Made by a program: the position numbers and the translations under genes
From: Clostridia bacterium
GTDB taxonomy: Bacteria; Bacillota; Clostridia; Christensenellales; Aristaeellaceae
DNA length: 64,000 bases
Assembly (NCBI GenBank): GCA_017447185.1
Contig: JAFSOC010000039.1
Span: 1-64,000 of the forward strand
Direction of reading: 5' to 3'
Shown: positions 16,169 through 24,397 of the stretch, in pieces
Numbering within the stretch: position 1 is the first letter of the stretch
Layout: every line of letters starts with the position of its first letter
Notes under the pieces: model-generated
Seen by the model: only the letters and a program-made list of their open reading frames with translations
Database searches by the model: none
What the model was told of the DNA's origin: nothing

Positions 16169-16208
16169 GCCGGGATCCGGATCATTAAGACGCATGTTCC
16201 CTGACAGA

Positions 16209-16241
16209 AGAGGCGCGGATGTTTCATCCGCGCCTCTGTTT
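16209..16241. terminator. Strong bidirectional terminator between converging genes
   Basis: A perfect 13-bp stem (16209-16221 with 16225-16237) and a 3-base loop are followed by TGTTTA. It lies between the hydrolase and the minus-strand feo operon and ends at the stop codon of the small Cys-rich protein. Confidence 0.8.
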
Positions 16242-16398
16242 ATTCTGATGTTTTATGGCAGGACCCGGCCATCGGGCAGCAGCTGCAGTTGCAGCCGCAG
16301 GAGGATTTTCCTTTCTTCCTGTCTTTACGCAGCCGGATAATGATTCCGGCCACCAGGACGATCAGCACAAGGCTGACAATGATTGTTCCCGGATTCAT
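16240..16398 (-). CDS. FeoB-associated Cys-rich membrane protein
   Basis: The product has 52 residues. The ATG at 16398 lies 4 bases beyond the feoB stop, with GAAAGGTG upstream. It has a single N-terminal membrane helix (TIIVSLVLIVLVAGIIIRL), a basic stretch RKDRKKGK and a cysteine-packed tail (SCGCNCSCCPMAGSC). This matches the small FeoB-associated Cys-rich proteins found after feoB in Firmicutes. It probably binds iron or helps the FeoB channel at the membrane. It ends at the terminator and is last in the feo operon. Confidence 0.85.
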   Translation of the reverse strand: MNPGTIIVSLVLIVLVAGIIIRLRKDRKKGKSSCGCNCSCCPMAGSCHKTSE

Positions 16399-16402
16399 AT
16401 GC

Positions 16403-18865
16403 TCACACCTTTCTGGTCAGGCGGGTTGCTTCCCGGTATTTCCGGAAGAACAGCATGTAGATCATGCCGGCCAGTACGGCCACGGCGGCAACCAGCCCGA
16501 TCACGCTGATGTTTCCGGTGAAAAGCCCGCCGAATTGATAGATCATCAGGGAAACCGCATAGGCGAAACCGCACTGGTACGCGATGGCAAACCAGGTCCA
16601 GCCAGCGTTGTTCATCTCCCGCCGGATGGCGCCGATGGCCGCAAAGCAGGGAGCGCACAGCAGGTTAAAGACCAGGAAGGAGAAGGCTGCAATTCCGGTG
16701 AAGGAGGCTGCCAGGTTGGCATAGGCAGCTGTCCCGCCATAGAGGATGCCCATCGTTCCGACGATGTTTTCCTTGGCAATCAGGCCGGTGAAGGATGCCA
16801 CGGTGGCCTGCCAGGTGCCGAATCCGATCGGCGCGAAAATCCAGGCAATGACGCTGCCCACACGGGCCAGGATGGACATCTCCAGCTCTTCCTCTTCCAG
16901 CATCCGGAATGTACCGTCTGCAACGCCGAAGCGGCTGAGGAACCATACCAGGATTGTGGACAGCAGGATGATGGTCCCTGCCTTTTTGATGAAACTCCAG
17001 CCGCGTTCCCACATGGAGCGGAGGACATTCCCGACGGTGGGCCAGTGATAGGCGGGCAGTTCCATGACGAAGGGAGCAGGTTCGCCGGCGAAACGGCGGG
17101 TCTTCTTCAGCATGATACCGCTGACGATGATGGCGGCCATACCGATGAAATATGCACTGGTGGCGATCCAGGCGGATTTGTGAAAGATGGCGCCGGCAAT
17201 CATTGCAATGAAGGGGACCTTCGCACTGCACGGAATGAAGGTTGTCGTCATGATGGTCATGCGCCGGTCGCGTTCGTTCTCAATGGTACGGGAAGCCATG
17301 ATCCCGGGCACACCGCAGCCGACACCGATCAGCATGGGAATGAAGGATTTGCCGGACAGGCCGAACTTGCGGAAGATCCGGTCCAGCACAAAGGCAATCC
17401 GGGCCATGTATCCGCAGGCTTCCAGGAAGGCCAGCAGGAGGAACAGCACCAGCATCTGCGGAACAAAACCCAGCACTGCGCCGACACCGGCCACGATGCC
17501 ATCCAGGATCAGGCCTTTCAGCCAGGGCGCGGTATTGATTGAATCCAGTCCCTGCTCCACCAGTACGGGGATGCCGGGTACCCAGGTGCCGTAAGCCGCG
17601 GGATCCGGTGCGCCGACATCGGGTTTATAACCTTCCTCGGTGCTCAGGAACTCGTCCACAGCCGCCTGCAGGTCCGCCTTGCCTGTGTTGGGATGCTCTT
17701 CCGTCTCCAGCGTTTCCTCATCCTGTGTGATATAGGTGACGGACGCATCTTCCGGAACGGCGTCCAGCAATGCCTTCATGGAGGCTTCCGGACTTTCCGC
17801 ATCCGGTTCCATACCGTATGTTTCGGCAAAAGCATCAATGATTGCGTCGGTATCTCCGTAACGCTCCACGGCTGCCTCGTATTGGGCTGCGCCGTTGCCG
17901 AAAAGATGCCATCCTTCGCCGAACAGGCCGTCGTTGGCCCAGTCAGTTGCGGGTGCGCCTACAGCCACCATGGCGATCCAGTACACTGCGAACATGATGG
18001 CCGCGAAGATCGGCAGGCCCAGCCAGCGGTTCGTAACCACCTTATCGATTTTGTCGGAGGTGCTCAGGCTGCCGGCATTGTGCTTCCGATAGCAGGATTT
18101 GATGACCTGGGCGATATACACATAGCGTTCATTGGTGATAATGCTTTCCGCGTCATCGTCCAGCTCCTTTTCCGCGGCGGCGATGTCCGCTTCCATATGC
18201 TTCATGGTTTCGGGATCAATTTTCAACTGTTCAAGCACTTTGTCATCCCGTTCGAACACCTTGATGGCGTACCACCGCTGCTGTTCTTCCGGAAGGCTGT
18301 GGACGGCGGCTTCCTCGATATGCGCCAGGGCGTGTTCCACGGGGCCGGAGAAGGTATGCTGCGGAACGGTTTTCCCGCCTTTGGCCGCCTGGATAGCGGC
18401 TTCCGCCGCTTCCATGACGCCGGTATTCTTCAGAGCGGAGATTTCCACCACTTTGCAGCCAAGCTGTCCGGCCAGGTCCGCAGTGTTCAGCCTGTCACCA
18501 TTTTTCTTCACCACGTCCATCATGTTGATGGCGACCACGACGGGGATACCCAGTTCCACGAGCTGCGTGGTCAGGTACAGGTTTCGCTCCAGGTTGGTGC
18601 CGTCGATGATATTCAGGATGGCATCCGGACGTTCATTGATCAGGTAGTTCCGGGCAACCACTTCTTCCAGCGTGTAGGGAGACAGGCTGTAGATACCGGG
18701 CAGGTCTGTCACAGTGACACCTTCGTGCTTTTTCAGCCTGCCTTCCTTTTTCTCCACAGTGACGCCGGGCCAGTTCCCCACAAACTGGTTGGATCCGGTC
18801 AGGGCATTGAAAAGGGTTGTTTTCCCGCAGTTTGGATTGCCCGCAAGGGCGATTCGGATATCCAT
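16403..18865 (-). CDS. feoB: Ferrous iron transporter B
   Basis: The product has 820 residues. The ATG at 18865 (MDIRIALAGNPNCGKTT) is preferred to a start 8 codons earlier because AGGAGG precedes it. The N-terminal G domain has G1 GNPNCGKTT (9-17), G3 DLPG and G4 NMMD, then a helical spacer to about residue 270. The membrane part carries the FeoB gate signatures (GCGVPGIMASRTIEN, FIPCSAKVPF). An acidic extracellular insertion lies between the first membrane helices, about residues 305-425, longer than in most FeoB. FeoB imports Fe2+ using GTP. The operon order is feoA, feoA, feoB, Cys-rich protein. Confidence 0.95.
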   Translation of the reverse strand: MDIRIALAGNPNCGKTTLFNALTGSNQFVGNWPGVTVEKKEGRLKKHEGVTVTDLPGIYSLSPYTLEEVVARNYLINERPDAILNIIDGTNLERNLYLTTQLVELGIPVVVAINMMDVVKKNGDRLNTADLAGQLGCKVVEISALKNTGVMEAAEAAIQAAKGGKTVPQHTFSGPVEHALAHIEEAAVHSLPEEQQRWYAIKVFERDDKVLEQLKIDPETMKHMEADIAAAEKELDDDAESIITNERYVYIAQVIKSCYRKHNAGSLSTSDKIDKVVTNRWLGLPIFAAIMFAVYWIAMVAVGAPATDWANDGLFGEGWHLFGNGAAQYEAAVERYGDTDAIIDAFAETYGMEPDAESPEASMKALLDAVPEDASVTYITQDEETLETEEHPNTGKADLQAAVDEFLSTEEGYKPDVGAPDPAAYGTWVPGIPVLVEQGLDSINTAPWLKGLILDGIVAGVGAVLGFVPQMLVLFLLLAFLEACGYMARIAFVLDRIFRKFGLSGKSFIPMLIGVGCGVPGIMASRTIENERDRRMTIMTTTFIPCSAKVPFIAMIAGAIFHKSAWIATSAYFIGMAAIIVSGIMLKKTRRFAGEPAPFVMELPAYHWPTVGNVLRSMWERGWSFIKKAGTIILLSTILVWFLSRFGVADGTFRMLEEEELEMSILARVGSVIAWIFAPIGFGTWQATVASFTGLIAKENIVGTMGILYGGTAAYANLAASFTGIAAFSFLVFNLLCAPCFAAIGAIRREMNNAGWTWFAIAYQCGFAYAVSLMIYQFGGLFTGNISVIGLVAAVAVLAGMIYMLFFRKYREATRLTRKV

Positions 18866-18891
18866 TTTCCTTGCTCCTCCTGTTGACACAA

Positions 18892-18909
18892 TTAATTAGT
18901 CTAACCTAA
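18892..18909 (-). promoter_or_regulatory. DtxR/IdeR-like iron box upstream of feoB
   Basis: TTAGTCTAACCTAA (18896-18909) and the flanking AT-rich bases match the right half of the DtxR consensus (CTAACCTAA) exactly and the left half partly. It lies between the second feoA and feoB and suggests an internal iron-controlled site. Confidence 0.5.
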
Positions 18910-18925
18910 CCGCTGGGTAAAAAAA

Positions 18926-19147
18926 TTATTCCACCTCGATGCTTTCCGCATCCGCTTTGCGCAGGGACAGTTCATATCCGCGCACGGTGATCTCCATCGG
19001 ATCACCCAGCGGCGCCACTTTGCGCACATGGATTTCCACACCTTTTGTAATGCCCATGTCCATGATCCTGCGCCTGACAGCGCCTTCCCCATGGATTTTG
19101 ACCACCTTTGCAGTTTTCCCGACCGGAACTTCCTTCAGGTTCCTCAT
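18926..19147 (-). CDS. feoA: FeoA family protein (second copy)
   Basis: The product has 73 residues, an SH3-like beta barrel. Typical FeoA features are KVVKIHGEGAVRRRIMDMGIT, KGVEIHVRKVAPLGDP and a terminal ELSLRKADAESI. It probably docks on FeoB and supports Fe2+ uptake. It lies 18 bases after the first feoA and 60 bases before feoB, with an iron-box-like sequence in that gap. Confidence 0.92.
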   Translation of the reverse strand: MRNLKEVPVGKTAKVVKIHGEGAVRRRIMDMGITKGVEIHVRKVAPLGDPMEITVRGYELSLRKADAESIEVE

Positions 19148-19165
19148 TGTCCGTCCACCTCTTCC

Positions 19166-19378
19166 TCAGATCATGATTTTACGGGCCATTTCATCGCTGA
19201 TAGCCACCCGGGCTTCCTTGACCTTCACGATGACATTGCCGTTCAGCGTTGTAATGACTGTAACATTTCCACCCGCGACAAAGCCCAGGTTTTCCAGGTG
19301 CTTTTTCACCTCCGGGCTTCCGCCGACTTTGCGGATAATGGATACTTCCCCAGGGTTAGCATAACTCAACGGCATCAT
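19166..19378 (-). CDS. feoA: FeoA family protein (first copy)
   Basis: Starting at the ATG at 19378 (MMPLSYANPGE), with GGAGG 7 bases upstream, gives 70 residues; the longer open frame has no ribosome site. The SH3-like fold is seen in IIRKVGGSPEVKKHLENLGF and GGNVTVITTLNGNVIVKVKEARVAI. Two different FeoA proteins before one FeoB is a common Clostridia arrangement. The gene is first in the operon, directly after the promoter at 19447-19475. Confidence 0.92.
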   Translation of the reverse strand: MMPLSYANPGEVSIIRKVGGSPEVKKHLENLGFVAGGNVTVITTLNGNVIVKVKEARVAISDEMARKIMI

Positions 19379-19421
19379 TCCATCACCTCCAACGAATAAC
19401 AGTACAGAATCCTTCAAAGGA

Positions 19422-19435
19422 TTAGCACTAGCTAA
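19422..19435 (-). promoter_or_regulatory. Palindromic operator candidate in the feo 5' region
   Basis: TTAGC and GCTAA flank TAGT on the minus strand, a perfect 5-4-5 dyad just downstream of the -10 box. The TTAG/CTAA half-sites resemble DtxR-family boxes and echo the element before feoB. Confidence 0.5.
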
Positions 19436-19446
19436 CTAGCAGACTC

Positions 19447-19475
19447 ATTGTAGTTAATTGAATCTAACTTGTCAA
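19447..19475 (-). promoter_or_regulatory. feo operon promoter
   Basis: On the minus strand, TTGACA (19475-19470), a 17-base spacer and TACAAT (19452-19447). The spacer itself contains GTTA...TAAC half-sites, so repression by a metal-bound DtxR-type protein is plausible. Confidence 0.75.
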
Positions 19476-19505
19476 GGATGATGATTGTTTTTTGGCTGAA
19501 TTTAC

Positions 19506-19534
19506 TTGACAGGTCCGGGGAGAGGGGATAAAAC
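19506..19534 (+). promoter_or_regulatory. Promoter of the radical SAM gene
   Basis: TTGACA (19506-19511), a 17-base spacer and TAAAAC (19529-19534), 71 bases before the chosen start. It diverges from the feo promoter. Confidence 0.5.
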
Positions 19535-19605
19535 GGGTACAGAAGAAACCGGTATAAAACCCGGCAGATAACCGGGCTGTGCTGAAAAAGGAAAGAAGAA
19601 CAGAC

Positions 19606-20487
19606 ATGCATTTTGTGGACGCAAAGGGAATCCTGACCGGCGGAAAAGGGCACTTCGGCATGAACATCTACCGCGGATGTTCCCATGGCTGTATTTACTG
19701 TGACAGTCGCAGCAAATGCTATCAGTTTACCCATGCGTTTGAAGATATTGAAGTGAAACAGAATGCACCGGAGCTGCTGGAACAGGCCCTGAAATCCAAA
19801 CGGAAGAAAGCGATGATCGGTACCGGATCCATGTCGGATCCATATATGCACTGTGAGGAGCAGCTGGGGCTGACCCGGAAATGCCTGGAAGTAATCTGCA
19901 GATACGGGTTTGGCGCAGCGGTGCAGACCAAGTCGGACCGGATTCTGCGGGACATCGACCTGCTGGAGGAAATCAACCGGAAGGCCAAATGCGTCGTGCA
20001 GATTACGCTGACTACATTTGACGATGCGCTTTGCCGGATCATCGAACCGAACGTCTGCAACACAAAGCGGCGGATTGAAGTGCTGCAGGCAATGAAGGAG
20101 CGGGGAATCCCCACGGTGGTCTGGCTGACCCCGATCCTTCCTTTCATCAACGACACAAAAGAAAATATACAGGTGATCCTCGATGCCTGCGCGCAGGCGC
20201 AGGTGAAAGGAATCATTTGCTTTGACATGGGTCTAACGCTCCGGGAAGGGGACCGGGAATATTATTACGCGGCGCTGGACAGACATTTTCCCGGGCTGAA
20301 GGAGAAATATATCCGGACCTACGGAGGCGCCTATGAGGTAACCAGCCCGGACAGCCGGGAACTGATGAACCTGTTCCGGTCCTTCTGCCGGGATCACGGG
20401 ATCCTGTACAGGCCGGAAGAATGCTTTGAATATCTGCAGACGCTGCCGGAGAAGTATGAGCAGATGACGCTTCTGGATGGACTCTGA
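19606..20487 (+). CDS. Radical SAM protein, SPL-like family
   Basis: The ATG at 19606 (MHFVDAKGIL) gives 293 residues; an earlier in-frame start at 19579 has no better ribosome site. The 4Fe-4S motif is in YRGCSHGCIYCDSRS near residues 27-41, the CxxxCxxC of radical SAM enzymes. It is followed by the GTGSMSDPYMHCE segment and the VVWLTPILPFIND strand typical of the spore photoproduct lyase-like radical SAM group in COG1533. The substrate is unknown; most such proteins are not true photoproduct lyases. It is transcribed away from the feo operon and converges on the GntR gene. Confidence 0.85.
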   Translation: MHFVDAKGILTGGKGHFGMNIYRGCSHGCIYCDSRSKCYQFTHAFEDIEVKQNAPELLEQALKSKRKKAMIGTGSMSDPYMHCEEQLGLTRKCLEVICRYGFGAAVQTKSDRILRDIDLLEEINRKAKCVVQITLTTFDDALCRIIEPNVCNTKRRIEVLQAMKERGIPTVVWLTPILPFINDTKENIQVILDACAQAQVKGIICFDMGLTLREGDREYYYAALDRHFPGLKEKYIRTYGGAYEVTSPDSRELMNLFRSFCRDHGILYRPEECFEYLQTLPEKYEQMTLLDGL

Positions 20488-20506
20488 TCAGCGCCTGCAG
20501 TGTTTA

Positions 20507-21193
20507 TCAGTCTTCATCTTCTTCCAGGAATACATTATGCGCGTTACGGTTTGTATCCAACACATAGTGGACGATAGCCAGCTTTGAATTCTCAATATGC
20601 TGAAGCATCAGGCGGGAAGCCAGTTCCCATTCTCCGCGGATACAATTGGCTGCAATTTCATAGTGCTCTTCCTGGGCGATTTCGTCCCGGGGACCGTTAG
20701 CGGTCAGCACCCGGTAACGGAGCACCTGATCCGCAATCATGGCATAGACGGAACGGAAATAGCGATTGTTGGAAGCGGTAATGAACATCTGGTGGAATTC
20801 ATCGTCCACCCGGTAAAGTTCTTCCGTCGGGAGGTTCTTGCGCCGGAACTGCTGCGTATAGCGGGCGTAGACTTCATCCGGGATTCGGTTGCCGTATTTC
20901 AGCACAGCAGCGGGTTCAAGCAGGCAGCGTACTTCAAAAAGCTCTTTGATACTGTTCATGGAAACCCGATTTACCCGGATGCCTTTTTTTGGTTTTATGG
21001 ATACAAGATGCTCCTGCTCCAGGCGTGAAACCGCATCGCGCACAGGTGTACGCGACGCATTCAGCATTTCGCAGAGCATATCTTCTGTCAGTGTGGAACC
21101 GGGAAGAATTTCGCAGGAAACGATTTTCTGCTTCAGTGTTTCATACGCCAGCTGTTTCAGACTTTTGGAGAGATTCAGTTCATTTTCCGACAT
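20507..21193 (-). CDS. GntR family regulator, FCD domain (pectin/uronate locus)
   Basis: The product has 228 residues. Residues 10-75 form the GntR winged HTH (YETLKQKIVSCEILPGSTL, SRTPVRDAVSRLEQE). The C-terminal FCD helical bundle shows the metal/ligand residues in VDDEFHQMF and the later HYEIAANCIRGEWELA and MLQHIENS. FCD regulators of the UxuR/ExuR type respond to uronates. The gene is divergent from uxaB, and near-identical 14-bp elements lie in both promoters, so it is most likely the repressor of the locus and of itself. Confidence 0.88.
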   Translation of the reverse strand: MSENELNLSKSLKQLAYETLKQKIVSCEILPGSTLTEDMLCEMLNASRTPVRDAVSRLEQEHLVSIKPKKGIRVNRVSMNSIKELFEVRCLLEPAAVLKYGNRIPDEVYARYTQQFRRKNLPTEELYRVDDEFHQMFITASNNRYFRSVYAMIADQVLRYRVLTANGPRDEIAQEEHYEIAANCIRGEWELASRLMLQHIENSKLAIVHYVLDTNRNAHNVFLEEDED

Positions 21194-21234
21194 GTGAAAC
21201 TTCCTTTCCGAAAGAAAATGAATACGATAACTGC

Positions 21235-21263
21235 ATTATATTGATGTATACAACAAATGTCAA
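21235..21263 (-). promoter_or_regulatory. Promoter of the GntR/FCD regulator
   Basis: On the minus strand, consensus TTGACA (21263-21258), a 17-base spacer and consensus TATAAT (21240-21235). The 14-bp operator element occupies most of the spacer, so bound repressor would block RNA polymerase. Confidence 0.8.
21241..21254 (-). promoter_or_regulatory. Operator site 1 of the GntR/FCD regulator
   Basis: Reads GTTGTATACATCAA on the minus strand. It matches site 2 on the plus strand in 13 of 14 positions, with a GTATAC core palindrome. Confidence 0.6.
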
Positions 21264-21316
21264 CAAGCGTTTCAAAGAGGAGAATTTGCGTCAAAAAAAT
21301 ATTAAATTGGAATATG

Positions 21317-21346
21317 TTGACAGATGTGTACATCAAGTTGTATACT
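21317..21346 (+). promoter_or_regulatory. Promoter of the uxaB-led uronate operon
   Basis: TTGACA (21317-21322), an 18-base spacer and TATACT (21341-21346). The spacer and -10 box are covered by two tandem operator elements. The start codon of uxaB is 50 bases downstream. Confidence 0.7.
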
Positions 21347-21350
21347 TCAA
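21323..21350 (+). promoter_or_regulatory. Tandem operator sites 2 and 3
   Basis: GATGTGTACATCAA (21323-21336) is followed without a gap by GTTGTATACTTCAA (21337-21350). They agree at 11 of 14 positions and with site 1. The placement over spacer and -10 box is that of repressor binding. Confidence 0.6.
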
Positions 21351-21396
21351 TAAAACGACCGGAATAAACGAAATTGAAAACCGGGGGGAAAAATGC

Positions 21397-22884
21397 ATGG
21401 AACAGCTGAATTACAAGGTTTTGAAAGAATCCGGATATGATGGATACATACTGGAGAACGGAACCGAGAAAATAATGCAATTCGGAGAAGGGAATTTCCT
21501 CCGGGCTTTTGTTGATGCCTTTTTTGATCTGGCGAATGAACGCGTTGGATACAATGGAAAAGCCGTTCTGGTTCAGCCAATTGCCCAGGGGCTGACAGAT
21601 CTGATCAATCAGCAGGAAGGACTCTACACGCTGTATCTGCGGGGCAGTGAAAACGGAAGCAAGGTGGACGCAAAACGTGTCATCAGCTGTGTAAGCCGCT
21701 GCCTGAATCCTTACGGGGACTGGGACAAGGTATTGGAAGTTGCCCGGAGCGCCGATCTTGAAATTGTTGTCAGCAATACGACGGAGGCGGGTATCGTGCA
21801 TGAGGCCGAGAGCCGCTTTGACCAGGAGCCGCCGGTGAGTTTCCCTGCCAAGCTGACCAGAGTGCTGTATGAACGCTGGGAAGCCGGGCAAAAGGGCCTG
21901 ATTATCCTCAGCTGCGAGCTGATTGACAATAACGGAAAGGAACTGCTCCGCTGCGTAAATGAATATATATCCGACTGGAAGCTTGAAGAAGGCTTCCGCG
22001 GATGGGTGAATGAAGAAAACATCTTCTGCTCCACACTGGTGGACCGCATTGTTCCCGGCAGGATCCGGGATCCCGAAGAAGTGAAACGTTTGGCGGAGGA
22101 GAACGGATATGATGATCCGCTGACGGATGTCGGCGAAGTATTCGGTATCTGGGTTGTTGAGGGCCCGGATGGCCTGGAGGACAGGCTTCCGTTTAAAAAA
22201 GCCGGCGTTCCCGTAATTGTTGTGCCGGATGTGACGCCGTACAAGAAAAGAAAAGTCCGGATCCTTAACGGAGCGCATACGGGGTTTGTACTGGGAGCTT
22301 ATCTGGCAGGATTTGATATCGTGCGGGACTGCATGCAGGACGATACGGTCCGGGGCTTTATGAACAAAATGCTTTATGAGGAAGTCATTCCGACACTGCC
22401 GCTGGACAGGAAAGATCTGGAAGACTTTGCAAAGGCAGTGCAGGACCGGTTCAACAATCCTTTTGTCAACCATGAACTGATGAGCATCAGCCTTAACTCC
22501 ACATCCAAGTGGCGGGCGCGGAATATGCCTTCCTTCCTTGAATACATTGCGGACAGGAAGGAGCTGCCTCCGTGCCTGACGGCGAGCCTTGCAGCATATA
22601 TCGCGTTCTATTCCAATGATATTCAGGAATTGAACGATAAAGGGCTTGTCTGCCGCCGGCCAAAGGGAAATGAATATACGGTAAGCGACGACCGGGATGT
22701 TCTGGAGTTTTATGCTGCGCACAGGGCTGACAGCGCAGAAGAACTGGTTCATGCAGTTTTGACGAATGAAAGTATGTGGGGCCGGGACCTGACAGCGGTG
22801 GAAGGGCTGGAGAAGGCAGTTGCCGACGGCCTGAAGAAGATCCGGAAGGACGGGGCACTGGCACTGTACAGAAGCTGCCTGTAA
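21397..22884 (+). CDS. uxaB: Tagaturonate reductase (altronate oxidoreductase)
   Basis: The ATG at 21397 (MEQLNYKVLKESGYDG) follows a GGGGGGAA stretch and gives 495 residues; an open extension upstream covers the promoter and is not used. The mannitol-dehydrogenase-type fold starts with IMQFGEGNFLRAFVDAFFD, the nucleotide-binding strand. The C-terminal domain has the catalytic Lys region PYKKRKVRILNGAHT and FNNPFVNHELMSISLNS. UxaB reduces tagaturonate to altronate with NADH in the cytoplasm, the second step of galacturonate breakdown. It is first in the plus-strand run uxaB-uxaA-eda-kdgK-uxaC. Confidence 0.92.
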   Translation: MEQLNYKVLKESGYDGYILENGTEKIMQFGEGNFLRAFVDAFFDLANERVGYNGKAVLVQPIAQGLTDLINQQEGLYTLYLRGSENGSKVDAKRVISCVSRCLNPYGDWDKVLEVARSADLEIVVSNTTEAGIVHEAESRFDQEPPVSFPAKLTRVLYERWEAGQKGLIILSCELIDNNGKELLRCVNEYISDWKLEEGFRGWVNEENIFCSTLVDRIVPGRIRDPEEVKRLAEENGYDDPLTDVGEVFGIWVVEGPDGLEDRLPFKKAGVPVIVVPDVTPYKKRKVRILNGAHTGFVLGAYLAGFDIVRDCMQDDTVRGFMNKMLYEEVIPTLPLDRKDLEDFAKAVQDRFNNPFVNHELMSISLNSTSKWRARNMPSFLEYIADRKELPPCLTASLAAYIAFYSNDIQELNDKGLVCRRPKGNEYTVSDDRDVLEFYAAHRADSAEELVHAVLTNESMWGRDLTAVEGLEKAVADGLKKIRKDGALALYRSCL

Positions 22885-22901
22885 GACGGAGGAAAGCGCG
22901 G

Positions 22902-24383
22902 ATGAACGATCTGATTTGCATCGCTCCGCAGGATCTTGCGGCAGTTGCGCTTCGGCCTTTGAAAGCCGGGGAGACTGTCCACTGGAACGGCGGGGAAATC
23001 ACCCTGAAGGAAGATATTCCCATGGGACACAAAATTGCCCTGCGGGAGATCCACAGGGGAGAAGCTGTAATCAAATACGGTTTTCCCATCGGTGAGGCAA
23101 CGGCGGATATACCGGCAGGGTCGCATATTCATACGCATAATCTGCATACATTGCTGAAAGGTGAACAGGAGTATGAATGGCATCCGAGCCATCCGGAAGT
23201 CCGGAGGATGAAACCGGCGGTTTTCCGCGGATATCCGCGGGCAAAAGGACGGCCGGGAGTCCGGAATGAACTGTGGATTCTTCCGACAGTTGGATGCGTG
23301 AATGATGTTGCCAGGGCCCTGGAACAGAGGGCTCAGCGGCTGGCGGGCGGAAATGTTGAAGGCGTTCACGCCTTTACTCATCCGTACGGATGCAGCCAGC
23401 TGGGGGATGACCAGGACAACACACGGAAGATCCTGGCCAATCTGGCGACCCATCCGAATGCCGGCGGCGTACTGCTGCTGGGTCTTGGATGTGAGAACAG
23501 CGGGATTGAACAGATCCGCCCCTGGATGGGGGACTATGATGAAAGCAGAATTCGTTTCCTGGTGTGCCAGGAGACGGAGGATGAACTGGAAACCGGCATC
23601 CGGCTGCTGGAGGAACTCGCTGGACGTATGAGGAAGGACCGGCGGGAAGAATGCGGCGCAGATCAGCTGGTGATTGGCCTGAAATGCGGCGGATCGGACG
23701 GGCTCAGCGGCATAACCGCCAATCCGACCATCGGCGTCTTCAGTGATTTGCTGACGGGCATGGGAGGCACCACGATCCTGACGGAAGTACCGGAAATGTT
23801 CGGGGCGGAAACCATCCTGATGAACCGGTGCGACGATGAAGCGCTGTTTCAGAAAACGGTACACCTGATCAATGATTTTAAGAGCTATTTCAGCTCATAC
23901 CATATGCCGGTGTATGAGAATCCGTCGCCCGGCAACAAGGCGGGCGGCATCACCACGCTGGAGGACAAGGCGCTCGGGTGCACGCAGAAAAGCGGTTCCG
24001 CCCCGGTCCGCGGGGTGCTGGCTTACGGCGAGAAAGTGACGGCGACCGGGCTGAATCTGCTGTCTGCACCGGGAAACGATCTGGTCGCTTCCACGGCACT
24101 GGCATCATCCGGAGCACAGATAGTGCTTTTTTCCACAGGAAGGGGGACGCCGTTCGGCTGTCCGGTACCAACCCTGAAGATCGCAACCAATACACCGCTG
24201 GCAGAGAAGAAAAAGCATTGGATAGATTTTAATGCCGGAAGACTGCTGGAAGACCGGAACCTGGAGGAACTTGGTGCGGAACTGATGGAAAAAGTGCTCC
24301 GTACCGCTTCAGGGGAACCAGCACGGAATGAGGAAAACGGCTTCCACGATCTGGCAATCTTCAAACAGGGTGTAACACTGTAA
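22902..24383 (+). CDS. uxaA: Altronate dehydratase
   Basis: The ATG at 22902, with GGAGGAAAG upstream, gives 493 residues. Residues 1-95 form a SAF-like N-terminal domain (MGHKIALREIHRGEAVIKYG, then AGSHIHTHN). The large C-terminal part is the altronate/galactarate dehydratase domain, with PYGCSQLGDD, LLLGLGCENSGI, LKCGGSDGLSGITANP and a Cys-rich metal region. Some bacteria split this into two genes; here it is one. UxaA dehydrates altronate to 2-keto-3-deoxygluconate using Fe2+/Mn2+. It begins 17 bases after uxaB. Confidence 0.93.
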   Translation: MNDLICIAPQDLAAVALRPLKAGETVHWNGGEITLKEDIPMGHKIALREIHRGEAVIKYGFPIGEATADIPAGSHIHTHNLHTLLKGEQEYEWHPSHPEVRRMKPAVFRGYPRAKGRPGVRNELWILPTVGCVNDVARALEQRAQRLAGGNVEGVHAFTHPYGCSQLGDDQDNTRKILANLATHPNAGGVLLLGLGCENSGIEQIRPWMGDYDESRIRFLVCQETEDELETGIRLLEELAGRMRKDRREECGADQLVIGLKCGGSDGLSGITANPTIGVFSDLLTGMGGTTILTEVPEMFGAETILMNRCDDEALFQKTVHLINDFKSYFSSYHMPVYENPSPGNKAGGITTLEDKALGCTQKSGSAPVRGVLAYGEKVTATGLNLLSAPGNDLVASTALASSGAQIVLFSTGRGTPFGCPVPTLKIATNTPLAEKKKHWIDFNAGRLLEDRNLEELGAELMEKVLRTASGEPARNEENGFHDLAIFKQGVTL

Positions 24384-24397
24384 GGAGGAAATCGGAA

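Noticed and set aside
20989-21396. N-terminal extension of UxaB
   Set aside because: The open frame continues upstream but runs through the promoter and operators; the ATG at 21397 matches the family start.
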